A stretch of DNA of 37,123 nt from Candidatus Poribacteria bacterium (GTDB lineage Bacteria > Poribacteria > WGA-4E > WGA-3G), in assembly GCA_022825665.1 (NCBI GenBank), contig JAJDWI010000029.1:1-37123 (forward strand), written 5' to 3'. Positions 15,536-23,724 of the stretch are shown in pieces. The position numbers and the translations under genes were made by a program. The stretch's first letter is position 1. Each line of letters begins with the position of its first letter. The notes beneath the pieces were generated by a model. It searched no databases. It was given only the letters and a program-made list of their open reading frames with translations, and had not been told where the DNA came from.

Positions 15536-16023
15536 AAACAATCGCAAAATTCACTTATCTATTCACTATTACTATTTTAGTTGTGGTACTTTCCGGATGC
15601 GAACGGTTACCACAAGTGTTAGAGTCACATATCCCAGCTGTGGAGCGTGACCATGTTTGGCCTGTTGATCAGAACGGTATTGAGGTGCCGGTACCTGGCA
15701 CATGGGTGTTAATGTCTCATACACATCTCAATTCTACCTCAACAATCGGTGAAAGTTTCACCTTACCTGCAGATCCACAACCTATTCTACAAACATCTGA
15801 TGGCACATACACAGATGGTGAAGGAATCCTTTGGACAAAAATAAGACTTATCACCGCTGAAGGGGATAGATGGCAATTCCTTGAACGCGTAGATACAAGT
15901 GTCACTCCAAATCAACTCCACGCTGTTGTCACCGTTGATGACAACGGTATTCCAATACTCGAATATGCTGAATATCCTTTTGATTTGCCAAAATATAACG
16001 TGCAAATCTGGGAAAAACAGTAA
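15532..16023 (+). CDS. Predicted lipoprotein
   Basis: A 163-residue protein with a type II signal peptide: a basic start (MKTIAKF), hydrophobic 8-20, and lipobox LSGC with Cys23 as the lipidation site. The mature part is short and strand-rich (for example WQFLERVDTSV), with no recognised domain. The ATG overlaps the DUF433 stop (ATGA), a strong sign of translational coupling. It precedes the MFS gene by 17 bases on the same strand. The link between a DUF433 regulator, a lipoprotein and a transporter is unusual. Substrate and role unknown. Confidence 0.75.
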   Translation: MKTIAKFTYLFTITILVVVLSGCERLPQVLESHIPAVERDHVWPVDQNGIEVPVPGTWVLMSHTHLNSTSTIGESFTLPADPQPILQTSDGTYTDGEGILWTKIRLITAEGDRWQFLERVDTSVTPNQLHAVVTVDDNGIPILEYAEYPFDLPKYNVQIWEKQ

Positions 16024-16040
16024 GATTATACAGTGAACCA

Positions 16041-17315
16041 ATGCGAATACCGATGCTCTTCCGTTTTTCACTCTATGGATTCTTAAAAAACCAACGTTAC
16101 TACGATCCGTTCTTGATCTTAGCGTTTCTTGAGAAAGGTCTATCCTTTTTCCAAATAGGGATCCTAATCGGTTTTCGTGAAATATGTACCAATCTATTTG
16201 AAATACCCTCTGGTGCAGTTGCTGACCTTTATGGTAGACGACGCGCCATGATTTTTTCGTTCTGTGCATATATTGCATCATTTGCTACCTTCGCACTCAG
16301 TGAATCATTTGCTATATTGTTTATGGCAATGTTCTTCTTCGGATTAGGCGACGCTTTTCGCACTGGTACGCACAAAGCCATGATTTTCGATTGGCTCCGG
16401 ATGCAGGATAGATTAGAGGAAAAAACTAAGGTATACGGTTTTACACGATCTTGGTCACAGATGGGTTCAGCACTTTCTGTTCTTATCGCGGGTGCTTTAG
16501 TTTTTTATCGTGGTAATTTCATTGACATCTTCTGGTATTCTATTATTCCTTATGGCATAAACATAATCAATTTCCTCGGTTATCCAAGACAGTTAGACGG
16601 AGATCGAGATAGTGAATTTTCGCTGAAAGCCGTTGCATCATTACTTGGTAAAGCTTTGAAAACAGCAGTTCTTTTTCCTCCACTCCGCAGACTTGTTTTT
16701 GAGGGTATGGGTTTTGAGGGTATGTATAAAGCCAGTAAGGACTTCCTGCAGCCGATACTCAAACAGACAGCAATCGCTCTTCCAGTTCTGTTAGTTTTGG
16801 ACGATTCTAAACGGGCAGCTTTGCTTGTTGCAGGCGTATATTTTGCACTCTATATGTTATCCTCCTTTGCTTCACGGAATTCTCATAGACTCTCTGATTG
16901 GAGAGGCGGTGAAGAGGGTGCATCACAATTGATGTGGTGGATGGATTTAGTTCTTTTCGCCTTGTTAATTCCAGCACTGTGGTTTAATTGGCTTCCTGCA
17001 GTAATTGGGCTCTTCGTAGGTTTAGCTATCCTTCAGAACTTCTGGAGACCAGTGCTAATTAGCAGATTTGATGCACAATCCACCCCAGATATGGGTGCAA
17101 CAGTGTTATCTATTGAAGCGCAAGCTAAGTCCTTAGCCACAATCATCTTTGCTCCACTACTTGGATGGTTAGTAGATGCATTCGGCAGTTTTGCTACCGC
17201 GGGGGTTGCGAAGTTTGCCCCTATAGGTATTGTTGGAACATTTATCGCAGCAGCAATCCTTATCGCATATCACAACGAGTTGGAAGAAAATCCTGCATAT
17301 AACAGCGCAGATTAA
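16041..17315 (+). CDS. Major facilitator superfamily transporter
   Basis: A 424-residue inner-membrane protein with about 12 predicted helices. The first cytoplasmic loop motif is GAVADLYGRRRAM (about 58-70), a form of MFS motif A (GxxxDRxGRR). The N-terminal helix region has a 'YDPFLILAFLEKGLSFFQIGILIGF' pattern seen in drug- or nutrient-efflux MFS proteins. It probably exports or imports a small solute by proton coupling; substrate unknown. It starts 17 bases after the lipoprotein stop, so it is likely the third gene of the DUF433 operon, and it is followed 17 bases later by an AlkB-like gene. Confidence 0.88.
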   Translation: MRIPMLFRFSLYGFLKNQRYYDPFLILAFLEKGLSFFQIGILIGFREICTNLFEIPSGAVADLYGRRRAMIFSFCAYIASFATFALSESFAILFMAMFFFGLGDAFRTGTHKAMIFDWLRMQDRLEEKTKVYGFTRSWSQMGSALSVLIAGALVFYRGNFIDIFWYSIIPYGINIINFLGYPRQLDGDRDSEFSLKAVASLLGKALKTAVLFPPLRRLVFEGMGFEGMYKASKDFLQPILKQTAIALPVLLVLDDSKRAALLVAGVYFALYMLSSFASRNSHRLSDWRGGEEGASQLMWWMDLVLFALLIPALWFNWLPAVIGLFVGLAILQNFWRPVLISRFDAQSTPDMGATVLSIEAQAKSLATIIFAPLLGWLVDAFGSFATAGVAKFAPIGIVGTFIAAAILIAYHNELEENPAYNSAD

Positions 17316-17332
17316 TATCATAAATGGAATAG

Positions 17333-17971
17333 ATGATGGAACAAATATCTTTATTTCCTTTATTAGACACGCAGTTTCTTCAACCGCAACCTACCCCGAA
17401 CAATCAACACGCTGTTGATACCGTTCATGGTTTTCGTTATATTTCAGATTACCTGTCTGACCTCCAACACGAATGGTTGTTAAATCACATTGATCAACAG
17501 GAGTGGGATACATTTTATCAGCGACGTGTTCAACATTACGGTAAAAGCTATAACTTCAATGATCAGCAGGATGGACAGGATAAGGAGGTCGATCCGTTTC
17601 CTGAGTGGGTAAATAGACTTTGTATCAAACTACACAACGATGGATATATGCCGAAAATAGCAAATCAAGTACTTGTAAGTGAATACGAACCCGGACAAGG
17701 TATTGGTGATCATACAGATAAAGAAGCATGTTTCATGGATACGATTGTTATATTGAGTTTGGGATCAAGTTGTGTAATGGATTTGACAAACGTAAAAGAT
17801 AGATCAAAGAGGGTTCCGCTCTGGCTTGCACCGAGGAGTTTGACTGTATTGAGTGCGGATGCGAAAAACAGATGGATGCACGGTATACCCAGCAGAAAAT
17901 CGGATATGTGGGATGGTCGAAAATATGAACGGCAGCGACGTGTATCGCTTAGCTTTAGGAGTTTGGTATAG
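17333..17971 (+). CDS. AlkB-like 2-oxoglutarate/Fe(II) dioxygenase
   Basis: A 212-residue enzyme of the AlkB superfamily. Iron ligands are the HxD in GDHTDKE (H127, D129) and H183 (RWMHGIP). The 2-oxoglutarate-binding arginines are in RRVSLSFR (R203 and R209). The N-terminal substrate lid with 'FYQRRVQHYGKSYNF' (about 61-75) is like bacterial and eukaryotic AlkB homologues that repair alkylated bases or modify RNA or protein. Tandem ATGs at 17333/17336 leave the start uncertain by one residue. It follows the MFS gene by 17 bases, so both may be on one transcript. Substrate unknown. Confidence 0.88.
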   Translation: MMEQISLFPLLDTQFLQPQPTPNNQHAVDTVHGFRYISDYLSDLQHEWLLNHIDQQEWDTFYQRRVQHYGKSYNFNDQQDGQDKEVDPFPEWVNRLCIKLHNDGYMPKIANQVLVSEYEPGQGIGDHTDKEACFMDTIVILSLGSSCVMDLTNVKDRSKRVPLWLAPRSLTVLSADAKNRWMHGIPSRKSDMWDGRKYERQRRVSLSFRSLV

Positions 17972-18455
17972 GTTTTGTTGATTGCATATATAATCGTTTA
18001 GAAATGTAGTGCTGAAACTACATAGAGCTGCTTAGATGGAAATGACTTGACATATATGGTCTTGTTTGTAATGATATTAATTTAACTATTACCTTGTGCA
18101 AATTAGTTTGATGTAAAATAGCCTGGGTATGATAATAAAATAGTATTATGTGTCAGAAGGAGATCATTTTTATAAGGTGATATTTATATTGGTTACGTTC
18201 TAAAGATTCAGAGTTTTCAGAGTCAGACGGAAAATTTCACAATTTCTTCATGTGCCACGAACCTATATTCTGTCTGGTTCTAAAGGGTATTTATGACTTT
18301 TTTAGTCAAGAATGACTCTGAAAATTCAGGTTGTTTTATCGATAGCAATAACCATGGATTTTAGAATGTGGATTCAGTCGATTCCAATAGCTACTTATTC
18401 CTAATTCACGTTACAATTATAAACTATACAGAATACTTCTGGAAGGTGGTAAAAA
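17972..18455 (+). other. Non-coding gap with a long inverted repeat
   Basis: No ORF with a credible start is seen in these 484 bases. An inverted repeat with 15-base arms and one mismatch (GAGTTTTCAGAGTCA at 18211-18225 and TGACTCTGAAAATTC at 18313-18327) could form a stem with an 87-base loop. GTTCTAAAG also occurs twice, once before each arm. The end holds the SD (GGAAGGTGG) of the TPR gene. Confidence 0.5.
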
Positions 18456-19583
18456 ATGAATGAAAAAGTAAAAGATGAGTCATTGCAGACACCTGATCCT
18501 ACCGATGATGAAGCGATAAACGGATCGAATGAAATACCGGAAGTTAATTCCTCAATACAGCAGCAATTCAACGAATTACGTAGTACGTATCTTGATGAAA
18601 GATCAAGGTCAATTAATCGCTGGTTGTCCTTTACCAGTATAGTTCTTGTATTCTTTACACTACTTATTCCTTTGGTGACTGGTGTTGCAGGGTATTTAAT
18701 CTATATGAAGTTTGGCGATCTACAATCCCAAATGTTGGATCATGTCAAAGCAGCGGAACAACATGCTGCTGACGCTAAAACATCTGCTACTGAAACTACA
18801 AAATACCGTAAGGAAATTCAGCAGAACAATGCCAGAATACAAGCAATCGTTTCACAGTTAACCAGTAAAGATTTTAGCAATCCAAATAAGGTCGAAACAT
18901 TAAATACTTCGATACAAGACATTCTTAAGAATCCTGAATTATCACTGGAAGACAGAGCAATTATTGAAGCATATAAAATGCAACGAGACGGGAGTGTCGT
19001 AGATGCGATAGAGAAATGGAGATCTATCGCCAATACTGCCAAAGGTGTTGATAATGATTTAGTAGCACGGGCATTTTTCTCTATTGGTTTTCTACACTCC
19101 GAAGAGAATGAAACTGATCAAGCACTCTCTGCTTATGACGAGGCAATTAGACTGAATCCAGATTATGCACAAGCATACAACAGTCGAGGTATTGTAAAAA
19201 GCAAATTGGGTGAACCTACTAATGCAATTGTTGACTATACCGAAGCAATACGACTTAAACCGGATTTTACAGAGGCATACATCAATCGTGGTAATGCAAA
19301 ACGGTCGTTAGGTAAACATCGTGATGCAATTATTGATTATGATGAAGCGATCCGTCTTAATCCGAACTCTGCAGCAGCTTACACACATCGTGGTGTATCA
19401 GAAAACGAACTTGGTAACCATCAGGATGCTATTGCAGACCATGACAAGGCAATTAGTCTACAACCCAATTACGCTGATGCTTATATCAATCGGGGTACAG
19501 CTAAACGTGCTCTCGGACAACATGAAGAAGCTAGAGCAGATATGAATAAGGCAATTGACCTCGGAAAACAGCAAGAGGATTGA
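18456..19583 (+). CDS. Membrane-anchored TPR protein
   Basis: A 375-residue protein: an acidic N-terminal tail, a transmembrane helix at about 58-83, a coiled-coil-like region rich in Ala/Lys/Glu (about 88-160), then five TPRs of 34 residues (about 205-373) with the canonical 'A-x-x-x-R-G-x-x-x-x-x-L-G-x-x-x-x-A-I-x-D-(Y/H)-(D/T)-x-A-I-x-L' pattern. Such proteins scaffold complexes at the membrane. It lies 78 bases upstream of the HigA-like/TPR/nuclease-fold gene on the same strand, whose middle part also has TPR-like helices, so the two may act together. SD GGAAGGTGG is clear. Confidence 0.86.
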   Translation: MNEKVKDESLQTPDPTDDEAINGSNEIPEVNSSIQQQFNELRSTYLDERSRSINRWLSFTSIVLVFFTLLIPLVTGVAGYLIYMKFGDLQSQMLDHVKAAEQHAADAKTSATETTKYRKEIQQNNARIQAIVSQLTSKDFSNPNKVETLNTSIQDILKNPELSLEDRAIIEAYKMQRDGSVVDAIEKWRSIANTAKGVDNDLVARAFFSIGFLHSEENETDQALSAYDEAIRLNPDYAQAYNSRGIVKSKLGEPTNAIVDYTEAIRLKPDFTEAYINRGNAKRSLGKHRDAIIDYDEAIRLNPNSAAAYTHRGVSENELGNHQDAIADHDKAISLQPNYADAYINRGTAKRALGQHEEARADMNKAIDLGKQQED

Positions 19584-19661
19584 GATGCTTGAGAAGTAGT
19601 TGTTATTCATGAAGTGCTGACACATGCTGAATATAATGCATGGAATAAGAAAAGGTAATGT

Positions 19662-20759
19662 ATGATGTTAACTGAAATGCCGATACCTGAAAATTTGTTA
19701 TCAACGTTTTCACCATTAGTGCCACCTGTCTTAAGGGAACACAACAGCATGCCAGAACGGACATTGCCTGCGTCAACACAACCTTTTACCAAGGAATTTG
19801 TTTATGTTACACCTTATCCTGAAAGTGCTGCACAATGGCTTATCAATTTATTAGACATTTTCGCTGGCATAGTAAATCGGAATAAAGACCTTAGTAGTGT
19901 TGTAATAACCGAAACGGAATACAAACAACTTTCAGGAGTCCTTGATGATTTGATCTACAGTGTCGGTGAAGATGAAACCCATCCTTTGTCGGCAACTATG
20001 ACACTGGTCAGCCTACTTATTAAGATGTATGAGGATCAACACTTTCCAAAGTTAGATTCACTTTTTCCAGAACTTGCAGAAAGTGCTACCGTTGGAAACA
20101 CTTGGGAAATTAGTGATTCATCTACGACCCTATCAGGACAGATTGACACTGATTTTGTTATTGTTCTTTTTTCGATTGGTTGTCTACTTTGGCAGGGAGG
20201 TAAGTCAGAAAAAGCTATTTCTGCATACGACTTGGCAATTTCTATAAAATCTGATTATGCCAGTATTCACACAAGTCGGGGTGAAGCAAAGTCCAGTTTA
20301 ACTGACCTTAGGGGTGCAAAGACAGATTTACAAAACGCCTTGAAACTTGCAGAAAAGCAGGGAAAAGATGACTTCGGTATCGTTATTAAGGAACGGCTTA
20401 AGGAACTTGATGTAGTAGAAGCTGCTGTTGCTTATCTTTCTGACTCAAAATTCTCAAAGTATTCAATTATCAGAGAGTGTAGAATTCAAATAGGAACACT
20501 TTATAACAGAGTTGACTTTGCGCTTTGTGACGCAGAAGGAAACTTTATCACTATAGTAGAGTGCAAATTGGGTACAAGTTCCGATCATGGTGAATATAGC
20601 CATGAACCTTTGAAGAGTTATCTCTGTGCAACTGACACGGTATTTGGTATATTTGCTTCAAGCACAAATCCAGATTCATGGGTTTTCTATGAGAATTTGC
20701 GTCACAATCGGTTTCGGCAAATTACGCGTGCTGAATATGAAATGCAGGTACTTACGTAG
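19662..20759 (+). CDS. HigA-N-like + TPR + PD-(D/E)XK nuclease-fold protein
   Basis: A 365-residue composite protein. Residues about 78-136 (ITETEYKQLSGVLDDLI..., ...PLSATMTLVSLLIKMYEDQHFP) match the N-terminal part of HigA-type antitoxins but without the following HTH. Residues about 165-230 look TPR-like. Residues about 265-360 look like a restriction-endonuclease-like (HsdR N-terminal type) domain, with E272, D285 in 'VDFALCD' and E300-x-K302 in IVECK as the PD-(D/E)XK active-site pattern. It may act as a nuclease or nuclease-like sensor with the adjacent membrane TPR protein. Start ATG 19662 or 19665, with AAAAGG upstream. Fold calls are by eye. Confidence 0.65.
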   Translation: MMLTEMPIPENLLSTFSPLVPPVLREHNSMPERTLPASTQPFTKEFVYVTPYPESAAQWLINLLDIFAGIVNRNKDLSSVVITETEYKQLSGVLDDLIYSVGEDETHPLSATMTLVSLLIKMYEDQHFPKLDSLFPELAESATVGNTWEISDSSTTLSGQIDTDFVIVLFSIGCLLWQGGKSEKAISAYDLAISIKSDYASIHTSRGEAKSSLTDLRGAKTDLQNALKLAEKQGKDDFGIVIKERLKELDVVEAAVAYLSDSKFSKYSIIRECRIQIGTLYNRVDFALCDAEGNFITIVECKLGTSSDHGEYSHEPLKSYLCATDTVFGIFASSTNPDSWVFYENLRHNRFRQITRAEYEMQVLT

Positions 20760-20869
20760 ATATGATCTGACAAAGTTGATCAACACTCTGGTCTGGCATT
20801 ACTACCAGCATGAACCTCTTGTCCTCGTAATTATGTGTAATTTACGATACAGAAGTTAACATTTTGCAA

Positions 20870-21265
20870 TCAAAGTGGTTTGGCAAAACAGAGGACATAA
20901 CCGTCGTGATCCTTCAATTCAAAAGCACGGAGACCGTCATCAGTATTTTCCAAAGGTTCATGGAATTCTAATCCACGTGATTGATATTCTGCATAGAGAC
21001 CGTCGGGGTTTGGTGTATAAATAAATGCATCCCATCGTGCCCACTCATGTCGTGTGTGGTTTGGGACTGGGTGAATATATTCAGTTATTTCCTTGAGCAG
21101 TATTTTCACATTATCACGGCTGACGATTCCAAAAAATGGATCGTCTTCTGGAACAAGTAAATCAGTCTCGAATCCGAGTTTATTATTATAGAATTCTATA
21201 GACTCTGCCAGATTGTCAACAATGAAAAATGGGTAGATTCTCTCAAGTTTTACATCTTCTTGCAT
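20870..21265 (-). CDS. VOC (glyoxalase-fold) family protein
   Basis: A 131-residue vicinal-oxygen-chelate protein with 'PFFIVDNLAESIEFYNNKLGFETD' and C-terminal 'LEFHEPLENTDDGLRAFELKDHDGYVLCFAKP', typical of the bleomycin-resistance/glyoxalase group. Possible metal ligands are near H-R-H (64-70) and E117 (FELKDHDG). I chose the ATG at 21265 because GAGGAG lies about 6-8 bases upstream; the frame to 21280 has no SD. It is divergent from a Gfo/Idh/MocA gene, with only 49 bases shared for both promoters. Confidence 0.87.
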   Translation of the reverse strand: MQEDVKLERIYPFFIVDNLAESIEFYNNKLGFETDLLVPEDDPFFGIVSRDNVKILLKEITEYIHPVPNHTRHEWARWDAFIYTPNPDGLYAEYQSRGLEFHEPLENTDDGLRAFELKDHDGYVLCFAKPL

Positions 21266-21314
21266 CAATATTCTCCTCATATATAGTTGAATGAATTAGA
21301 AAGGTGGACATTTC

Positions 21315-22289
21315 ATGGCAATACTCAGATGGGGTATACTCGGTTGTGGTAATGTTGCTGAACATAAAGGTGGTCCTCCTCTTTATACCGTTGACGGATC
21401 AGAACTCATTGCTGTGATGCGGCGGGATCGTGAAAAAGCAGAAGCATTTGCAGAAAAGCATGGTGCAAAACGTGTGTATACCGATGTTGATAAACTCCTT
21501 GCTGATGACGAAATCAATGCTGTTTACATTGCAACCCATCCATATCTCCACTGTGAACAAACTATCCGTGCTGCACAAGCAGGTAAACACGTTCTCTGCG
21601 AAAAACCGATGGCGATGACTGTGGAAGAGTGTCAACGCATGGTTGATGCCTGCAATGATGCGGGTGTTACCTTGATGATTGCTTATTATCGTAACCACTA
21701 TCCAAATATTGTCAAGATGAAATCGTTAATGACAGAAGGTGCAATTGGAGATATAGTTCTTGCACGTCTCAACTGTACCGGTTTTTATAATCCAAATCGT
21801 CAGGATTTGAAGAATTGGCGTATTAATCTTGAGATGAGTGGCGGTGGGGTATTGATGGACATCGGTAGTCATCGGATAAGTTTGCTTGCGTATTTGATGG
21901 GAGAGATTGAATCTGTCAGAGGCTATGCTGAGACTGTTCATCAGGATATTCCTGTTGATGATTCTGCTGTTTTTACGCTCCGCTTTGATAGTGGTTCCCA
22001 TGCAATCGCTAATATCAACTGGAATGTTGGCATCGGAATTGACGATGTTGAGGTCTACGGGACGACTGGAAGTTTAAGATGTTCTCCTCTCAATTCAGGG
22101 AATCTGACACTTGTTACAAAATCCGATGGACAGGTTGAGATGCCTCAAGAACCTTTGCCATATACGCATACAGGACTTGTTGAGAATTTTGTTCAACATA
22201 TCAAGACTGGAACACCGATACGTTGTTCAGGTGAATTGGGTCTAAAGACTAACGCTATTATAGCACAGATATACAACGACAGTAATTGA
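21315..22289 (+). CDS. Gfo/Idh/MocA family oxidoreductase
   Basis: A 324-residue NAD(P)-dependent dehydrogenase. The Rossmann loop is GILGCGNVAE (7-16), EKPMAM carries the catalytic lysine (96-101), and the GGGVLMDIGSHRISLL segment has the conserved D-x-G-x-H. The 'AYYRNHYP' block replaces the MEAFMYR block of the gene at 6145, so the two are paralogues of different branches, probably with different sugar, cyclitol or biliverdin-like substrates. SD AGAAAGGTGG lies before the ATG. It is divergent from the VOC gene. Non-coding repeats follow its stop. Confidence 0.9.
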   Translation: MAILRWGILGCGNVAEHKGGPPLYTVDGSELIAVMRRDREKAEAFAEKHGAKRVYTDVDKLLADDEINAVYIATHPYLHCEQTIRAAQAGKHVLCEKPMAMTVEECQRMVDACNDAGVTLMIAYYRNHYPNIVKMKSLMTEGAIGDIVLARLNCTGFYNPNRQDLKNWRINLEMSGGGVLMDIGSHRISLLAYLMGEIESVRGYAETVHQDIPVDDSAVFTLRFDSGSHAIANINWNVGIGIDDVEVYGTTGSLRCSPLNSGNLTLVTKSDGQVEMPQEPLPYTHTGLVENFVQHIKTGTPIRCSGELGLKTNAIIAQIYNDSN

Positions 22290-22291
22290 GT

Positions 22292-22370
22292 TATAGTAAA
22301 ATCGGTAATTTACTATTGAAGTCCAGCGCGCTTACATGAAGATTAATTTTTAAATTCGGTAATTTTATAG
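22292..22370 (+). repeat. AT-rich dispersed repeat before the MITE-like element
   Basis: Two related motifs, TATAGTAAAATCGGTAATT (22292-22310) and TAAATTCGGTAATTTTATAG (22351-22370), lie in direct and partly inverted order just before the MITE-like element. An inverted copy (reverse-complement form TATAGTAAAATTCGTAATT) occurs around 29781-29803 beside a degenerate terminal-repeat copy. Confidence 0.55.
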
Positions 22371-22379
22371 AAAGATCCA

Positions 22380-22650
22380 GTGCGGTTAGGAAACCGCACC
22401 ATAAGCGTCAATTTAGTGCGCAACCTTAGGGCATCTGATACACCTGTCGCCCCGCTGGGGCTTGCTATTAATAGGATCAACGATTACTATACACCTTTCG
22501 CCCCGCTGGGGCTATAGTGTACATGTCACGGGCTTGCTACGGGCGGGGAGACCCCGCCCCTACGAGAATGTCCGAGGCGCAATGAATTGCGCGACTACGA
22601 ACGCGTTTTCTCCTTAAATTGACGCTTATGGTGTAGTTTCCTAACCACAC
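22380..22650 (+). mobile_element. MITE-like palindrome-rich element, 271 bp
   Basis: Terminal inverted repeats of 36 bp (22380-22415 and 22615-22650) match with three mismatches. The left one contains its own hairpin (GTGCGGTT-AGGA-AACCGCAC). Inside are a 23-bp direct repeat with core CGCCCCGCTGGGGCT (22440-22462 and 22491-22513), a GC-rich hairpin GGGCGGGG-AGA-CCCCGCCC (22541-22559) and a palindrome GCGCAAT-GA-ATTGCGC (22577-22592). It has no ORF, and its GC content is clearly above the AT-rich flanks. No clear target-site duplication is seen. It may be a non-autonomous transposon or a folded transcribed repeat. Confidence 0.6.
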
Positions 22651-22686
22651 CGCAAACAAAAATTCGTTCCCTGATCTCACGTTAAC

Positions 22687-23625
22687 TTAGGCATGCGGTG
22701 CCTTTTCTGGATTTACCAACTGATTAATGTATGCTTCCTGATATGTTTCCCAACTCTCCGTTGGTGCAATATCAAAAAGTCCTGAAGTCCAGACTTTAGG
22801 TCTCTTTTGAATCCGCATCAACATATCGCGAGCATTAAGATAGCGACAATAATCATGAAGATTCTCTATTGAGATGTTATTATTTATCAATGTTTGCAGC
22901 CATTCATTGCGTGGATAGTGCTTATCCAATTCGTCTAACGGAAGATATTTACCACTGTATTTCAATATTTCAACGCCATTGAGAACGTAGGTATTGCTGA
23001 TTGTTGACATATCATGCCGCTGGTTGTACTCAGCATTATAACGTTCCATCAGCATCCGCACAGTATCTTCAACACGTGTTTCCGATTCAACATGTGTCCT
23101 TACCGTGTAGTGGCTATCTGAATCATTTCTGATTTCATCCATTCGTTCACGAATTCTATCAACACGTTCATCGGAATTTTCTTTATATTCTTCCGTTTTT
23201 TTACGGATTCTTTCAATTTTTTCTTTTGCTATCTCATGGTTATGTCCCATCTGTTCATGTATTCGCTCCATCTGTTCTTCTGCCTTTTCTCTGGACTGTT
23301 CAATTCGTTCTTGAATCCTTTCAATATCCTCCTCAATTCTGCGTCCATATTCTTCGGATTCTTCATGTAATCTTCTTATCTGTTCTTCAACCTTCCTATG
23401 GTATTCTTCTAAACCGTCTTGCATTCTACGGATCTGTTCCTCAGCCGATTCAGTTTCTCTCTCAATTTCACTCTGTATTCTCTCAATCTGTTCTTCGGAT
23501 TTATTCTTTTGTTCCTCTAATTGATTGTGTATTCTTTCAACTGATTCTTCATTTGATTGCTCAAATTCTTCTAATCGATTTTGAATTTCGTTAATAAGTT
23601 CTTCAGCGTGTTCTAATATACTCAT
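22687..23625 (-). CDS. Coiled-coil protein of nine 18-residue repeats with a C-terminal domain
   Basis: A 312-residue protein. Residues 8-169 are nine gapless 18-residue repeats of the form EEQ-I-E/R-R-I/M-Q/H-x-x-(I/L/M)-E-E-x-x-x-x-(A/S), predicted as one long charged helix. Eighteen residues equal five alpha-helical turns and an 11+7 hydrophobic spacing, which gives a straight rather than left-handed supercoil. Residues about 175-312 are a compact domain rich in aromatics and Tyr (for example 'NTYVLNGVEILKYSGKYLPL') that I do not recognise. It is downstream of the PhyH-HEAT gene on the same strand, with a hairpin between. It may be a spacer, filament or scaffold. No signal peptide or membrane helix. 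Confidence 0.8.
   Translation of the reverse strand: MSILEHAEELINEIQNRLEEFEQSNEESVERIHNQLEEQKNKSEEQIERIQSEIERETESAEEQIRRMQDGLEEYHRKVEEQIRRLHEESEEYGRRIEEDIERIQERIEQSREKAEEQMERIHEQMGHNHEIAKEKIERIRKKTEEYKENSDERVDRIRERMDEIRNDSDSHYTVRTHVESETRVEDTVRMLMERYNAEYNQRHDMSTISNTYVLNGVEILKYSGKYLPLDELDKHYPRNEWLQTLINNNISIENLHDYCRYLNARDMLMRIQKRPKVWTSGLFDIAPTESWETYQEAYINQLVNPEKAPHA
23119..23604 (-). repeat. Nine tandem 54-bp coding repeats
   Basis: The nine 18-residue repeats of the coiled-coil protein are encoded as exact 54-base periods with no insertion or deletion across 486 bases. The consensus starts EEQIERIQ. Units diverge in sequence more than in length, which suggests selection on the period. Repeats of this kind can expand or contract by recombination. 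Confidence 0.75.
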
Positions 23626-23656
23626 TTTATATTCCTCCTAAATTTTCATTATGAAT

Positions 23657-23691
23657 GTAGGTCAGAGCAAGCAAAACGACCTCTGACCTAC
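23657..23691 (-). terminator. Hairpin between PhyH-HEAT and coiled-coil genes
   Basis: An exact 11-bp inverted repeat GTAGGTCAGAG / CTCTGACCTAC with a 13-base loop lies between the stop of the PhyH-HEAT gene (23725) and the start of the coiled-coil gene (23625). It is not followed by a T-run on the minus strand, so it may be an attenuator or RNA-processing hairpin rather than a strong terminator. Confidence 0.5.
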
Positions 23692-23724
23692 GTATATATT
23701 TCAAAATATGTAAACTCAACAACT

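Noticed and set aside
15787-16281. A 164-residue open frame on the minus strand across the lipoprotein and MFS genes
   Set aside because: It is antisense to two genes with clear signal-peptide and MFS motifs, has no SD, and its product has no protein-like pattern.
23226-23594. A 122-residue plus-strand frame opposite the coiled-coil repeats
   Set aside because: It is the shadow of the regular 54-base repeats on the other strand; its Leu/Phe/Val-rich sequence is what antisense of Glu/Gln/Arg codons gives.
23119-23604. The 54-base periodicity considered as a CRISPR-like array
   Set aside because: There are no identical repeats separated by unique spacers; the units code for a continuous helical protein in one frame.
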